From contig NW_020312894.1 of assembly GCF_003265705.1 (NCBI RefSeq), positions 2,587,028-2,651,027 on the forward strand: a DNA stretch of 64,000 bases, in the 5' to 3' direction. This DNA comes from Callorhinus ursinus (Eukaryota; Chordata; Mammalia; Carnivora; Otariidae). Positions 10,216 through 23,465 of this stretch are shown here, in pieces; position 1 is the stretch's first letter, and the number at the start of each line of letters is the position of its first letter. Under the pieces are notes generated by a model. That model did no database searches and was not told where the DNA came from. It saw nothing but the letters and a program-made list of their open reading frames with translations. Made by a program: the position numbers and the translations under genes.

Positions 10216-11900
10216 CACTGTGCTGTGGGACTCTGCTTCTCCTCTTACTCCCAAATTACCCCCGGGATCTTTCCTCCACCGCCGCCCTTCCCTGGACCAT
10301 GGGTGTGCCCGGCCCTCGGCTCTCCAGTGCCTGTTTGCTTCTCCCGCTCACCTGTGGGTACCTCGCAGTTACCTTCAGCCAACACAGCGCTGTCACGCCC
10401 CTCCCCAGCGGCGCGGGTCACACCTGCTGCCAAAACCGATAACAGAAAGGTCATGAATGTGAAATGATGCATAGAGTAGCGTTAAGAACATCTGATTATG
10501 GGTCTCTCTGGGTGTCGTTCACTCCCATCTGACTCTTTCATTAAGCTAACAGGATACCAGACACCTAGAAAGATCTCAAGACCGACCTCTGATAACGCAC
10601 CTCACATCCTCTGTGGCTCTCCCATCCATGCCTGTCTCCGACTCATCACTGGACTCTTCAAATCACTGAAGGTCAGAAACGTTTGCAGCCATAAGGCAGA
10701 GGTCAGCAACTGACTCATTTCTTCACAGGGCACCCGAGACCCTCAACTGCCTGGAAGCTCTCAGAACCTCAGAGACTGTGGTGGGTGCAATAATGTTAGG
10801 AATAAAAATGGCCAAAGATTCCAAGTTTGTGTATAAGTCCCGACCACCTGGCAAAACTGCACTCTTCATCCTCGTCACTGCAACGGCTGTGGGCTCCAGA
10901 AGGAAGGGGGTAGACAAGGGAAATGTAACAGGGGAGGAGGGAAGGGAAGACTGGACCAGGAGAGGCGCGGCCCAGAGCAAGGGTGGCGGTGAGGACACTT
11001 CGTCATGTTTTACTCGCTGACCTCGGGAGGGAGGCAGAGCGGAGCGGGACAGGTGTCCGTCTGGGATGGGCTGGCTCTGCAGAGCACCCGGGCCCCTGAG
11101 GCGTCAGTGTGTGTCAGTGGAAGCTGCCGCACTGTGTACCACCACTGCTGGGGACGTGGGGCCCTCTCACTGCAGTGACCAACAGAAGCAGCCCTTGCTG
11201 TCCCTGAAGGCACGGCCGCGTAGGGTGTCTGCAAGGGCCGGTGCCTTCTGTGAACCGCCAGGATATCAGGCGCTGCTATGGACGGGGATTAGAAGATGCA
11301 CATATGGCCTACACTGACAGGCAGACCTCGCCTCCACCTGCCCTCCCCTTGCCCGCCACCCAGAGAGTTGTTCCCTGACTGTCTCCTACCGTCTGGTCCA
11401 CTCTCCTCGCCAGGGCCTCGGAAGCCGAGTCAGGGTAGGGAGATGGGGAGGGGATAAGAGATGTGCTGGGCAGCCTTCAGGGAGGAGATCTTCCAGGTTT
11501 TGAGACGTCTGGAAGCAAGCGGGCATGTAAAGAAACCGCGGAGAGAGAAGAGAATTCTGAAAAAAGCAAGTTAAGGAACTGAAATATCTGGAAATATATT
11601 TTCAAGAGCGAGCCGGAACTGCTGTGTGGACATGACATCATTAGGTTATAGGTAACCAGTCTTATAAGACAGTGCACCTAGCGTTGTGAAAATAATTCCA
11701 ACAGTTAGAAGATTAAACGAACTGACCTGGGAATCAAGTTAGGGGACTGGATCACAGGTTCTGGACATATCGGGCATAAAATGCCCTGTTTCCCCATTTT
11801 GAATCTGACCAAGCCCCAAAGCCCTCCTCAAGGGTCACCTCCTCTTCCCCAACTGCGTCTATGGCCTGGGGACCCTGAGTCATGGGTGAGTGGTACCCCT
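10216..11900. other. Single-copy sequence, no gene recognised
   Basis: This is GC-moderate to GC-rich sequence with short ORFs on both strands, none with recognisable protein motifs. It contains CpG-containing stretches at about 10930-11230 but no convincing island. Confidence 0.5.
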
Positions 11901-11924
11901 TAATAGTGAAATAACTGGCTGGTA

Positions 11925-12110
11925 TCATCATCATCATCACTGCAATGAATATTTCAAGTGCCTTGAAAATCATTAGTAAATCATTAGTATTGCTATTTAT
12001 TATATGGGAAAATCAAAATGCAGAAAGTTTATGACATTTCCTCACATCTGCCAGCAATGAAAAGAAGCAGAAATTCAAGCCCAGGACTGTCTGACTTCAA
12101 AGCCCTCCGT
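11925..12110 (+). repeat. MIR-like SINE relic
   Basis: The stretch atgggaaaatcaaaatgcag, then acatttcctcac, gaaattcaagcccagg and ctgtctgacttcaaagccc follows the MIR consensus order (fraction of a tRNA-derived ancient SINE). It is strongly diverged. Confidence 0.6.
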
Positions 12111-12289
12111 GTCCACCCCAGGACTTGGTGTTTGTGATATCAGCTCTGGGGAGGTCAGCCTCCCTTCGCCGACCAGACTGCAGGCTCCTGGGGGCAAAAC
12201 CGGACTCGGCTGGCGACCAATCCCATGGTACTTAGCAAAGAATCGACAAACAGAGGACACTAACTATTGCTGATTAATGTAAGGTATTA

Positions 12290-12660
12290 TTAGACACGTG
12301 GGGATTTTAAAGCATAGGAAACAGTGTTTGTTTGCTCATTACACTGACTTCATCACAAATTGATTGGTGGTGCTCCTTCAAAAAGATAGATATACTTCAT
12401 TAAATGCATATATTAGCCACTCCAATTACACACACTATATTTCTCAACCTGAAAATTGCAGTAATTTATTTTTTATTTAAGCACTTTCTTGATGGAGCTA
12501 TTACTCTTGAAAGGTTTGCAAATGGGTCTGGTTTGTAATCATTTAAATATATCCCCACTTTAAATATACAAATGTGGTGACTTTTTTGTTTTTTAGAAGA
12601 GGCAAATCACTAAAAAGTCAATCTTTCTAAGAATTTAGATGGTGTGTGAGGGTTTTCTTC
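12290..12660. other. AT-rich single-copy block
   Basis: This is AT-rich sequence, including gcagtaatttattttttattt and ggtttgtaatcatttaaat, with no recognised repeat. It contrasts with the GC-richer flanks. It may be a conserved non-coding element, but conservation cannot be seen from one genome. Confidence 0.35.
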
Positions 12661-15600
12661 CCACAGGTGCCCTTTACTTAGAGTCCTGTAGAACACAATA
12701 TTCCAGCTTCCCGAAGCGTCATGCTTGAACACAAAGCTGGCCCCTTCCCGCTTCTGAGAAGGCAAGAGTGAATCCAAGCACCAAAGTCAAGTGCACAGCA
12801 GAAGAGCCTCAACGGCTGAGTGCCACGTCCACAGTCTGATAAAATATTACCAAAGAGCCATGAAAAATTCTACTTGGAAAGTACAGAGGGTAAAATAGCC
12901 TCCAAAAGTCAAATAGTCCAATAACTAGGGAATGTTTTCAGTAATTACCTTAAAAAAAAACAACACATCTCCAGTCTCCGGTTATACTCAAGTCTTCTGG
13001 GCTCTCGGCTACCAAGATACATTAGCTTCTCAGACTTGAAAAATAGGGACCACTTTCCGATGATTAAAGTGGTATCCCCTGATGAAACAGTCTGATGAGT
13101 CCCAGGGATGATCCCGGGGGCAGAGGAAGAGAAAGTGCGGGACGGAACAAGTGTCCCGGGGAGAAGGGAGGGGTGAGGCCTCACCCCGGGAGGGGAAGAG
13201 GTTGGGCCACCTTCCTTGCAGCCGAAGGGCAGAGAGACACGTAGCAGGGGCGCAGTCCCTGCTGGAGAGGAACGTGCAGTAGCAGTTGAGAGGGTGCCAG
13301 GGGGCTCAGGATCAGTGCCCTTTCACCTGCTATACTGAATTTGGCTCTCAGAACCCACCCAAAGCTGGGGACGAAGAACTACCGAAGACGTGGAATACTT
13401 CACGTTCTCTAAGCAGATCGAAGGGATCGCACCAACTCTGCCCCTTCTCCTCACCCAGCCTCCCCTGCCCAAGCCCACTGATGCAGCAGCCCAGAGATGC
13501 AGGGGGAGGACAGCTGGGACTTCAGAGCCTGTGCCCTCTGCCCCCCTGGGGACGGCGGGGTGCCCTGCCTGCCCAGAGCAAAAGAGAGTGCAAGAGAACC
13601 TGGCTCTGAATGAGGAACATAAATGAGGGTTAGCCTGGGCCTGGCTCACTGCCTCCTGCTCTTCTTTGAGCAGAGAGAGAGTGTGGTGGTCAGTGAAGTC
13701 CCCTGCCCTGCCACCCTTATGTCCAGTGGACAGTGCAGCAGTGCTAGGCTTGAGCAGTCTTGCTATACCCCACTCAAGTAGGTGGCACACCGGGCAAAAG
13801 GATCCAAGGGGCAAGGGGCTCAGAGGTAGGTGAGAGACAGAGGAAGAGGGAGAGCTGAGTGGCCCTCCAACAACAGGGAAGGAAGCCTGCAGGGGCCCTG
13901 GTGTGGCACTTCCAGGAAGTTCACGGAGGCACCTGCTGGAGAGCAGCGCTGGCTATCTGCCATTCAGAGAGCACGCGCTGAGAAGCAGCACTGACGCACA
14001 CGGTACTTTCAAAGGAGTTGGGCCACTGAGGACATGTGTCCCTCTCCACCCTGACATACTCTGGAGACAAGGACCCAGGAAGAGGAGGGACTGCATCACA
14101 CCTCCTTCCCACTGCAGGGTGCTGGAGCCTCAGGAGGGAAGTAGTAGTTCAAGTTAGACACACTTGGGCTTTTCAATAAGGAAAAGTGACCAGAACTCTA
14201 TGGAATCCTGCCAAGATGACAGTAGGAGGCACAAACAGGCTGCAACACACAGCTGAAGAGAGTTCGTAGAAAATATTAGAATCACTTATGTCTGTACCCT
14301 GCACTGGTAAGTCAAATATTAGTGTTTGAATCATTGGTGAATGAGAATGGAAAAAAAATGAAGATGGACAAGTAGAGGAAAGTCTACCTGTGTCAAGAGC
14401 CCATGAAACAGTAGGAACACCAATCACTGAACTGTAAGGTTTTTTCCAGCAAAGGTGGGCACAAAGACATCAAGTGATGTGTAAAATTTCCTTATAAACA
14501 ATAAACTATCATATAAGCAGCTTACAATTATGTCTATTTTCTTCTAAGTATAATACCTAGAAGTCAGTCACACACCAATGTCTGGTTTTGACTTTCCATT
14601 GATACGACAAAGGACAGATTTAAGATATATTCACATCAAGTCTCACAAGTTCCAGATGAGTAAGGTTCTCCTTACATGTGCCTGGCTACTACACTCTGGT
14701 TTGTCTAAGAGTTTGGAGGCAAGATGATACAGAGAATAAGGCATATTTCTGGAGCCAGAGGGCAGCATTTTAAATCATGTCCACTATCGATTCAGGGTGG
14801 TCTTGGACAGGATCCATGTCAACACTCTTCCCCCTGTGTTCTTTGATGATGAAGCCCTGGTTGGCATTTTTCTCAACCTCATATGAAGTGTGATGCAAAC
14901 ACAGCTTCAAGCCCCCACTCCCAACTGGAATACCAGCCAGATGCTGCAGAGAGATCCTGGAGCTGCCACTTGTCCCAAAGCCCATGTACACTGTGGGAGA
15001 GCCCCGTTTGTAGAAAGGGGTAAGGGACAGGAGGGGGTATGTTTTGGCCACCGCTTTCCCATTCAGGCCAGAATCTGTTGGCCTCTCCCCAGTGTTCATC
15101 TCTGTCTCTCTCAGAGTCTTTGCAAGCAATTAAAGGGTGCTGCCCACTTCATCTCAACAGGGCATCGCAATACACTCAACACTCCAGCATCTAACTCCAC
15201 TCGGGACGTCACAATATACCTGATGGTCCAGCCCTGACAAATGCGGTGGGCTCCAGAACCCAACTGGAATGCTCTAAGTTGGGTAGATGAGCACATTTCT
15301 TGAAATCTACATGTTTCAATGCCTGCAATTGAGTCAGACAACCCTGGCATCCATTTGTCAGCTAAAACCTGCAACCAAGAGGAAAGACAGAGAATGTTTT
15401 GCTCAATTTAGAGTCTACTTGAAATTAATGGAGAATAAATGTTCCAAATTCAAACCTTTCAAGGGACAATTTCCATTACGCCCAAGCTCAGCTTCATTTC
15501 TGATCCACTGTTGCAAGGAGTAACAGCTGTTACGGGCACTATAACTGCAAGCAAACCACTGAGGCCATAAACTTTAAAAAGAAAACTCTCTTTCTGATGG

Positions 15601-16685
15601 TCACCGGGAGAAAAGAGAAGTGAATGGCACATTTGATGAAATCTGATCACAACTGCAAAGGCCTGCCAAATCCTCAAAGCTGTACTAAAGGTCATTATGT
15701 GGAGATGCCAATCCATCAAACTACTCCCCTTCACTCTCCTTCTGTGGGCGAGGCAAGCTTGAGGAAGCAGATGAGCAGTGAGGGAGTGGGAAGGAGGACA
15801 CCATCCCGACGTGTAGTGTGCAGCAGAATACACCGAGGACAGTGAGGACGTGTTGGAGGGGACCTCCTTCAAACTGTCCACCTTTCTGTTGTCTGGCTCC
15901 TATGTCCAGCACAGCCCCGGACTTGCAACACATGAGTAATCAACCTCACACACCCCTTCACACAAGTCTACGACCCAGAAAGTGAGGCAGAGGGGGTGTA
16001 AATACTTGTACAAAAAAAGAGTTCCCCTTATTGACGACAGCTGCTGAAACACCCGAGGAAATTCTGCATCAGTGTATCCTAGAGAATGTGTGCGTCCTTA
16101 GAGACCACTCTACTGAGGTGTCCACGGGCCAAGGTGGACAGGAAGACAGCAGACAGGAAATGAGAGCAACGGCCCAGGCAGGAAATGAGGCAAGGTTGGA
16201 GTCGGGGTGGGGTTTTATAAAGACTCCCAGGATCTGGAAATAGACCATCAGCTGTGGGGGGATGGTTTCTGGTCCCCGTGATGGTGCTCCATGGTGTCTT
16301 TACTGATATGAGCCATTCTATAGGAGGAGGAGAGACAGACTCTCCTAATCTACTGCCTCCACAATTCCCTCCCAGACCAACAGAATCACATCTGACCCGC
16401 TGGTCTCCTAACAATGCATGCCACATGTCCTGCCTCTAAGGGATTTCCACGCACACAGATAGTGCAGTGTCACAGGTGAGACAGAGTCAGCTGTGTCCAA
16501 GGTGATCAAAAGTCAAGTAAGATAAAGACTAAGCTTTTCTGTTGGATTTTGCAACATGGAGCACAGTGGCTACCTTAAGAAGGACGTTTTGGTGAAGCGG
16601 TAGAAATACAGAGGAGGTAGAAGGCCGCTGGGGAGCACAGAGCAGAGGGTGGGAGGAAAGAAAGGGCGGACTATATTGATGACTC
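12661..16685. other. Single-copy sequence, no gene recognised
   Basis: Several ORFs of 100-163 codons occur on both strands (13323-13814 minus, 14770-15129 minus, 15459-15881 minus). They overlap openings on the other strand and show no known domain. A decayed gene or old repeat cannot be excluded for 14770-15881 on the minus strand. Confidence 0.5.
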
Positions 16686-16689
16686 TCCT

Positions 16690-16815
16690 CCAAAACTTTT
16701 GGCAGCAATGAATCTGCCTGAGGACAGGGACCGTAACTTTTAATCTCTATGTTGCTATCAAAGTCCGAAGCACGTGATATGAGGTATATAAATGTTTGAT
16801 GGATCAATAGATGAA
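16690..16815 (+). repeat. L2-like LINE 3' end
   Basis: The phrase gaggacagggaccgtaac followed by tataaatgtttgatgg and repeated atga follows the L2 3'-end pattern (agcacagtgcctggcacatag, then aaatgtttgttga). Confidence 0.6.
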
Positions 16816-17592
16816 TGAATGCCTTTCTGGGGAGGCTCAGAATAGGAAGAGATCAAAACCAGGTGTGCAGGCTGGAAGGGCATGAGACCGAGTAGAAATG
16901 TGTGCCTCGGGGAGAAAGCCCCGGGGATAGTTATAGTTCCACGGGGGTGTATGTAGGAGCAGGGGAGAAATGGGGCATCTGACCCAAAAGAAACAGCAAG
17001 CCGCGTCACTGCATGGAAGGTGAGGCCAGACGTGCAGATTGAGTCTAGACTGGGGAGACTCACTGGCACACTCAAACTCTTCTACTAACTTCAGGAGGTC
17101 GGGAGGAAATATCGAAGTCCTGTGAGCAGAAAATGTCATGGTGGGTCGCACACAGACCACTCTAATGAGAATATGAAGTGCAAGATGGGGAAATGCAGAG
17201 AAGACCCAGAGTTTCTTGGAGTTGAGACGGAAGGAGCTCAGCTAAGGACATGTGGATGGAGGCTGGATGGAGTGAGCCATGCTTCATCAACCAACGGAAG
17301 CTTCCTGAAGGAGGCTTGTTCTTGGTAAATTAGCCTCAGAAACTTACAACGCTGATATTTAGCATTCAAGGTCTTGCTGGGTGATAAGGGGAAGAACTAA
17401 GACATAAGATCCTGTTGAATATAGCCCCCCCCCCCAAAATTCAGCAACAAGAAACAGCACATGTCTAGGGTAAGAGTGGTGTGACAATGCAGAGAACAGG
17501 CACTGCTGTCCAGGGAGGGCAGGTTTTACCAGCTCAGTAAATGAGATCCAGGGGAACACAGCCCTTGGGAGGGTAGATGGACATCTAGAAGA
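16816..17592. other. Single-copy sequence, no gene recognised
   Basis: Short ORFs only. A run of nine C occurs at about 17427-17435. Confidence 0.5.
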
Positions 17593-17668
17593 AGTCTCTG
17601 GCAGCTCCTGCCAGGAGAACAGGAAGAATTAGTCTCTGGCAGCTCCTGCCAGGAGAACAGGAAGAATT
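17593..17668. repeat. Perfect tandem duplication, 2 x 38 bp
   Basis: 17593-17630 is repeated without a mismatch at 17631-17668. Each unit contains a small inverted repeat, ggcagctcctgcc. The identity of the copies implies a recent event or an assembly artefact. Confidence 0.95.
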
Positions 17669-20310
17669 AGCACTTCTACAGAGAACCCACCATGGAAGGA
17701 GAGGGTCAGATGCTTCACATGTGAGATGTTAGCCTTGAAAAGAGAAAGAGGTCACTATTTCTAACTTCAAGAGAAGATAAAGTTGTAGGGTAGGAGAATT
17801 AACCAGGCAATGCCACAACCGTATTCCTTAAGTCCTAATTCATGGCATTCTTCACTCACAAGGCAGAAAGTGTGGGCACGGAGGTGCTTGATAAAAGCTG
17901 GATGAAAAGTAAATCAATATTAGTTTTTTTAAAAATTGGATGGATGCATGCATGACCAACCACATCCACCATCTCATAGCTCAGAGGCTTTTATGAGGTG
18001 ATCCTGCCATTAGGTCATCCGATGTCTGACTCAAGATGAGTCCAGTTGACTGAGTTCACTGGTCAGTAATGCTAAAGCCCCTCTCCTGGCTGAGAACCAC
18101 TTCTGGACCCCAGGGCTAAGTGTGTGCTTTGACCCTCTGCTCTGTGGGACTTTCTCTGTTCACAGGTCCCACTTGGGCTCACAGTCAACACACAAGATAT
18201 TTACTGAATTGGAATGGCCCAAAGAACATAAAATAGATTTTAAAGTCCACCTCATTTTTCTATCACATATTTAACTAAAAAGAGCAAACAATGTACAGAT
18301 GTAACTATCAGATTTTGCAAGACTGTGGGTCCCAAGAAGGAGGTACACCAAAGAACCAACTTCAGCTCCCAGAGGGTCAGTGGGGGCCCGACGAGGAGCC
18401 ACACTAGCAGTGAAATAGAAAGAGCCCTATTTTCAAAGCCTGATTGGAAATGGATCCCCAGAGGGTGTCCCCCCTCTGCCCACTGCAGAATATTTTAAAG
18501 TGTCAGTTACTATCTCCTGAGATTCTGATTTCAGTATCACTGACTGAGTCAGCTGATGGAAATTCACGGAGAGTTATTGTCTTTTCCAGAGCTTTTTCCA
18601 CATAAGAAATTCAGGGGGAAGGTCCTCTTGCATAAACATGGTGTCTCACACTACATAAACTCATTCAGGTCAGGCAGAGGGTGAAGTGCAGACTTGGGTA
18701 ACAAGGAGCCCCTCGTGGTCACAAGCAGCGGGGAACGGCCCCCGGGGTTGCCATCCGACGCTGGGCCTGAGGCACCACCTCCAGGTGACAGAGACAAACA
18801 CAGAAGTCTTGCTGTCTGCTCACAATGCTCAGTGTGCCCTCCCAGGTAACACAGTTCTGGAATCCTCTCTCTGGGTCAGCGGACAAAACGGCTGCCAAGG
18901 GCCCCTGAGCGCCCCTGCACTCCTGGTGTCCATGCAGAGCCAGGCATTAACACGTGTGCACCAGCAGGGGTCGTCAGAGGGATGGTGGGGACCCAGGATG
19001 GGGGGCTTCCCTGAACACCCCCAGATCTATGCCTCAAACCACTCTGCTTGTCCCTGCAGAAAATTCTGATTAAGCTTCACTTTAAAAAAGGGAAAGGGGT
19101 TTTTAGAAGGAAACGACAAAAGATACCGGGCACAGTGGGAGGGGTGGAAAGCCAAGGAGCCTAGAACGGCCACCCTCGGCCACTCACAAGCCTCCTCCTC
19201 CCACACCCTCTCAGCTAAGACATGTGGACAAGCAGGGACATGCAGGTGATCATCTCCATCCTTCCCAGCTTTCAAAAATTCCCTGTGACCATGCTCCTCT
19301 CTAAAATGGAAATGCAATTCCTTTGTCAACTCTAAGTGTGGGTTAAAATGCACCACATTTTTCCAGAAAAAGCAATTCTCAGTCACTTTGGAGGAGTGGC
19401 TATAGCTTAAGGGCCACCTTCTCTCCCTACAAAGCACTGGCTTCTCCATCAGGGAAGGTGTCAGCAGCCCCCAGCCCCCAACCCCCAGGGCCCCGCTGCT
19501 GTGCATCCCCCGTGGGGACAAACCAACCTGTCCATGGCTTCTGGGCTTTGGGGACTGGCATCACTTTCCCACTGATGTGCTCGTCTAGCAAATTCAGAGT
19601 CCCGTTTTTCGCTAAGATCTATAGGATCAGGATCTTCCCGAATTATTTTCCAAAAGAAATTAGTATGGAAATAAATGCTCTTCCTGCTGTACCTTTATCA
19701 ACTTTGATTCCGAAGCAGGTGGTAATCAGTTTGTATTTATTTTAGGAGAACAGCTTGGACTGGATGCTATTTTCTAAGTACCTTGTACCCTCTGAGGAGA
19801 CGCGTTCAACTTCAATGTAGTGATGATATGATTTACCTAGAGGAGCCACCTCTCCTACTTAACCCGATTGGAAATTCAACAAAACTCGATGTACCGCTCA
19901 CTAGGGAAATCCCCAAGCACGATGTTTGCAAGCACGCAAAACACCGTCCCGGTGACAGCGTGCAGAGGAGGAGCCACAGGCTGCCACCTCACCTCCCAAG
20001 TCAGACCCTCCCCACCGTCTGCCTCTCTGCCGTGGTACAGGAGGACCAGGCAAAGGCGACCCTCCGCACCCTGGATGGACCTGCTGTCAGGTGTCGGGGT
20101 GCTGGGCCCAGCCCAGTCCTGCTGGAGATGCGTGCCTGGCGCAGGGCTCTCCATTTTAAGTCAGAATGATGTCCTAGGTTCCCCACTATATCTTCATGGT
20201 ATTTTCCTCTGTCGCACCTCTCACAACTATAATTAAACTATGGCTTATATAATTATTTGATTAATCTCTGTCTTTCCCACCAGATGAAGGTCTGTTATAC
20301 CAGGGACCTA
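17669..20310. other. Single-copy sequence, no gene recognised
   Basis: Openings such as 18686-19069 (+) and 19027-19521 (-) overlap one another and show no recognisable domain. A palindromic AP-1-like site, tgactgagtcagc, lies at 18541-18553. Confidence 0.5.
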
Positions 20311-20314
20311 TCTG

Positions 20315-20412
20315 TCTCTTTAATCCCATTATCCTCAAGCCGATGAGCACAGTGTCTGACATCAAGGAGACATTCAGTGAATAGCTGGTGAATGAATGAA
20401 TCAATAAATCAA
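20315..20412 (+). repeat. L2-like LINE 3' end
   Basis: The phrase gatgagcacagtgtctgac followed by cattcagtgaatagctg and gaatgaatgaatcaataaat matches the L2 3'-end pattern. Confidence 0.65.
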
Positions 20413-22530
20413 CGAACTGATGTTCTACGGTGACATCTATTTTCTCTTTGTTTGGGGCATTCCGTTTTGAAGAAAACTCCTGGAGCTTCCAGAAAGAACT
20501 GGAAGAAGCCAGGCCCCCTCTCTCTGGCACAGGCTTGCTTATCAGAACAGGATCCCAATGGACTCCTCTTACAGCCCAATGTGTTTGGGTCCCACAGCCA
20601 ATGGACCCCTACGGGGCCCAGGACTGTGAGCCCCAGACTCATCCTGGCCCACACACCCTGCTCCCTGGTCCTCTGTGTGGGCTGGGAGGTGTGCTGGCCG
20701 GCCCGGGCCAGCACCCAACGACTGGCTCTGACTTGCCCAGGCCCCCTGCCACCCCCCTCCACAGAGAACACATGCGCTGCACACACCAAGGCTGGGTGCT
20801 CGCTGCTGGTTACAGAAGGGTGGGGAGGTCACCCGTTTGTGCGCGGATTATAAGATTTACAGCTTAGCAACTGAAAAATGCAGAAAGACCTTCTGTCACT
20901 GACGTAGAAAATAAAATGCTAATTTCTTTCCTCAAAAGAGAAAAGGTCGTTTCCCAGAGATCTCAAAACCAGGGAACGTATCCCCTCTGAATGAGTTGGA
21001 AACTGCTCTCCATCCTCAGAGTATTGGCAGGTAATTCGCCCACATGTGATGCCTTAGTCTTGAAAGGCACACAGGGAACGCTCTTCAGCTCTGGCAAGAC
21101 GGATGCCTGCAAATGCGAGCTGACTGTCCCTGAATGCCTCCCACATGCCTGGGGGTGGCAGGACGGGCTCAAAAGCAGGGATCTGGTACACTCTTGTTGC
21201 ATGGAGGAAGTCCCTGCTGCAGGGCCCTGGAGCAGGCAGCGTCGTCCTCCTGTCACCATGCACCTGCTTCTTACGCCCTTCCTTGTTTGTGCCCCCTCCC
21301 ATCACTGCTCCCCGCACTTGCACCCCCACCTCCCGGAGGGATCCCTGCTGTCCAGTCGACAGGAACCGCAGGGATGACACAAAGCCTTGGGCTTTGCTCC
21401 CCTCTCTGCAGAGCTGACAGATCATGCCGGCCCCTCCCCACATGCCACTTGCCCTCACCCAGCTGCTTAGGACGTGCGATTCCATTATGCTCGTAAAGAG
21501 AAAAATATGTCCTCCGTAAGAACGACACTTAATATTCACAAGTAAGAAAGCACAGCACTGGTAGCACAACAGTACGGAGAAGTTACTAACAGGAGGTTAA
21601 TAACCATAAAATACTGCGATCCATTCTCCTGCGGGACCAAGGAAACAATTCCAGCTGTTCACCAGCCGGAGCCTATTCCTGGAAGACGCTTGGACGGAGC
21701 CGAGACATCACACTCCCCACGCGGGCACCAGCGTGTGTCACAGGCACGGGCCTCTGGCCGGGCTGTGCGTGGGGCACCTGTTTGGGGGTTTTCAACTTTT
21801 ACTGATGCTGCAACACAGATAAGACACGAATACACAACGGAGAGGAGAATGGTAATAACTTATCATAAAGTCGACATCCACAATGGAGTTCTGTGGAATT
21901 ACATTATTTCCAGGCTTCTAAGTATCTTCCACGAGCCCAAGAAAGCACCCTGAGGATGGCCTGGGCTCCTTGCCCGCCTTCCCTACGCTTCCTCTCTGGC
22001 ACCCTGGCAGCCCCCACCCCCCCTGTGCCAGGATGGTTTGTTCTGTCATCAGTGACAAGCCTTGTCTTTTCAGCCACATCGCAGTGAATCTATTCTGTGC
22101 ACCCCACACGTGGAAAAAAGTTACCATAATTAAGGTGAAATACAGCAACAAAGACGACTGATCTTCACAAACCTGCTCGGATGCTCTTTCCCAAACGACT
22201 GATGTGGTCGTCTGCGAAGCCACGGCCCTGCCCTTACTGCATGTGGATGGTGGCCCGGGGTGGGGGCGGGGGCCGGCTGGGCATGAGAGCATGAGGGAGA
22301 GTGATGCCCGTGTCAACAATGCATGCATGTGAGTTATGGAGGCCGAGCTGGATAGGCTTTAAATCCCTCTGAAGGTCATTCCAGAAAGACATTTGTAGAA
22401 TGAGCTGCCTCGTTCAAAATTCAAAACCCTCTTAGCTGTAAAGGCTCCAGGACATTTGATGAATATAGCCTTGTTTTGTCCAGGGTCAGGAGGAAACAGT
22501 GGGCTGAAGCCTTGTCTGCACTCACTCACA
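20413..22530. other. Single-copy GC-rich sequence, no gene recognised
   Basis: Both strands carry overlapping openings of 80-171 codons, the hallmark of stop-poor GC-rich DNA rather than of exons. A G-rich tract at 22256-22281 has four closely spaced G runs. Confidence 0.5.
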
Positions 22531-22533
22531 GAG

Positions 22534-22564
<31 letters not shown>

Positions 22565-22575
22565 GTGTGCACACG
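22531..22575. repeat. (CT)n microsatellite followed by a short CA/GT stretch
   Basis: About 14 uninterrupted CT units are followed by cacacgtgtgcacacg. Confidence 0.95.
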
Positions 22576-23089
22576 CCAAAGAGAACTTCAAATCGAAGTT
22601 GCTTCCCAAGTGGACTCCTGCAATACTCTGGGTGAGAGTGTGCAGCAATTTTAGGGGGCAGGTCACCAGCAGCTCCCCATCTGGCACTCCCTCACTCTAC
22701 CGGAAGCGCCTGTTCCTATGAACCAAGGCAGATTGATGGGGCCCAGCCTTCAGCAGTGGGGAGCCTCACGGTGGCTTGGAGAACATTCCTCATCACACCA
22801 AACAAACTCAAGGGTGAGCAGGCCCTTTAAACAGGGCTTGGCTGGAAATCCAAGACCCGGGAGTTGCTGGCTGGCCCCTCTGCCCTGTGCCCCGGGAACA
22901 CAGTCCATGAGCAGGCACAGCCGTCCCAACACAGCACGGGAGCAGAATCTCACAAAACCCACAGGGTGAGTGGATATTCTGTCATGAATTCAAAGGCCAT
23001 TACTGGAGTAGCCACAGAGCGTTCTGCCAGGAGATGATGAAACAGGGTGGCCCCCGGGCCTTCAACAAGTCCTGGTCTACTGCCTTGCA

Positions 23090-23465
23090 TACCACACGGG
23101 CGTCTGTGGCCCAGGCGGGGTTCAGGAGCGCAGGGGCCCCAAGCAAGCCAGACCCGGCGTGGTCGGGGTCCCGGGGTCAGGGAGAGCCAGGGCCTGAGTC
23201 TGGGGGCGCTCTGAGGCGGGAGCAGGGGGACGGTGGGCGTGCCGGGCCCCAGCCTTGGAGGCAGCCTGTGGGCCCGGTCAGGTGTCGGGCTCCCCCAGCG
23301 GCAGCCACGCACGAAGGTTGCAATGCAGGGCACGGCAGCCGCACGAGGTCCTGGGCCCCCCCATAACCACATGGAGCCAGCCGACTTCCCCGGGCTTGCT
23401 GCTGGGGGGATGCGGCCGGCAGGAGGCCAGGAGCGCGGGGCGGGGTGCCGGGGTGCAGAGAGCCC
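23090..23465. promoter_or_regulatory. CpG-rich patch (borderline CpG island)
   Basis: My hand count is about 29 CpG in roughly 375 bp of about 70% GC, an observed/expected ratio near 0.6. No TATA box or clear first exon is visible, and overlapping openings run on both strands. It could be a promoter of an unseen transcript or an orphan island. Confidence 0.4.

Noticed and set aside
13323..13814. 163-codon minus-strand opening
   Set aside because: It overlaps two openings on the other strand, has biased composition (A, G, R, S, H) and no recognised domain; typical of GC-rich non-coding DNA.
14770..15129. 119-codon minus-strand opening with a fairly protein-like composition
   Set aside because: I recognise no family and see no splice or promoter context. 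It could be a decayed repeat or processed gene, but the sequence alone does not support a call.
18541..18553. Palindromic AP-1/MAF-like site tgactgagtcagc
   Set aside because: A single short motif is expected by chance in 64 kb; no supporting context.
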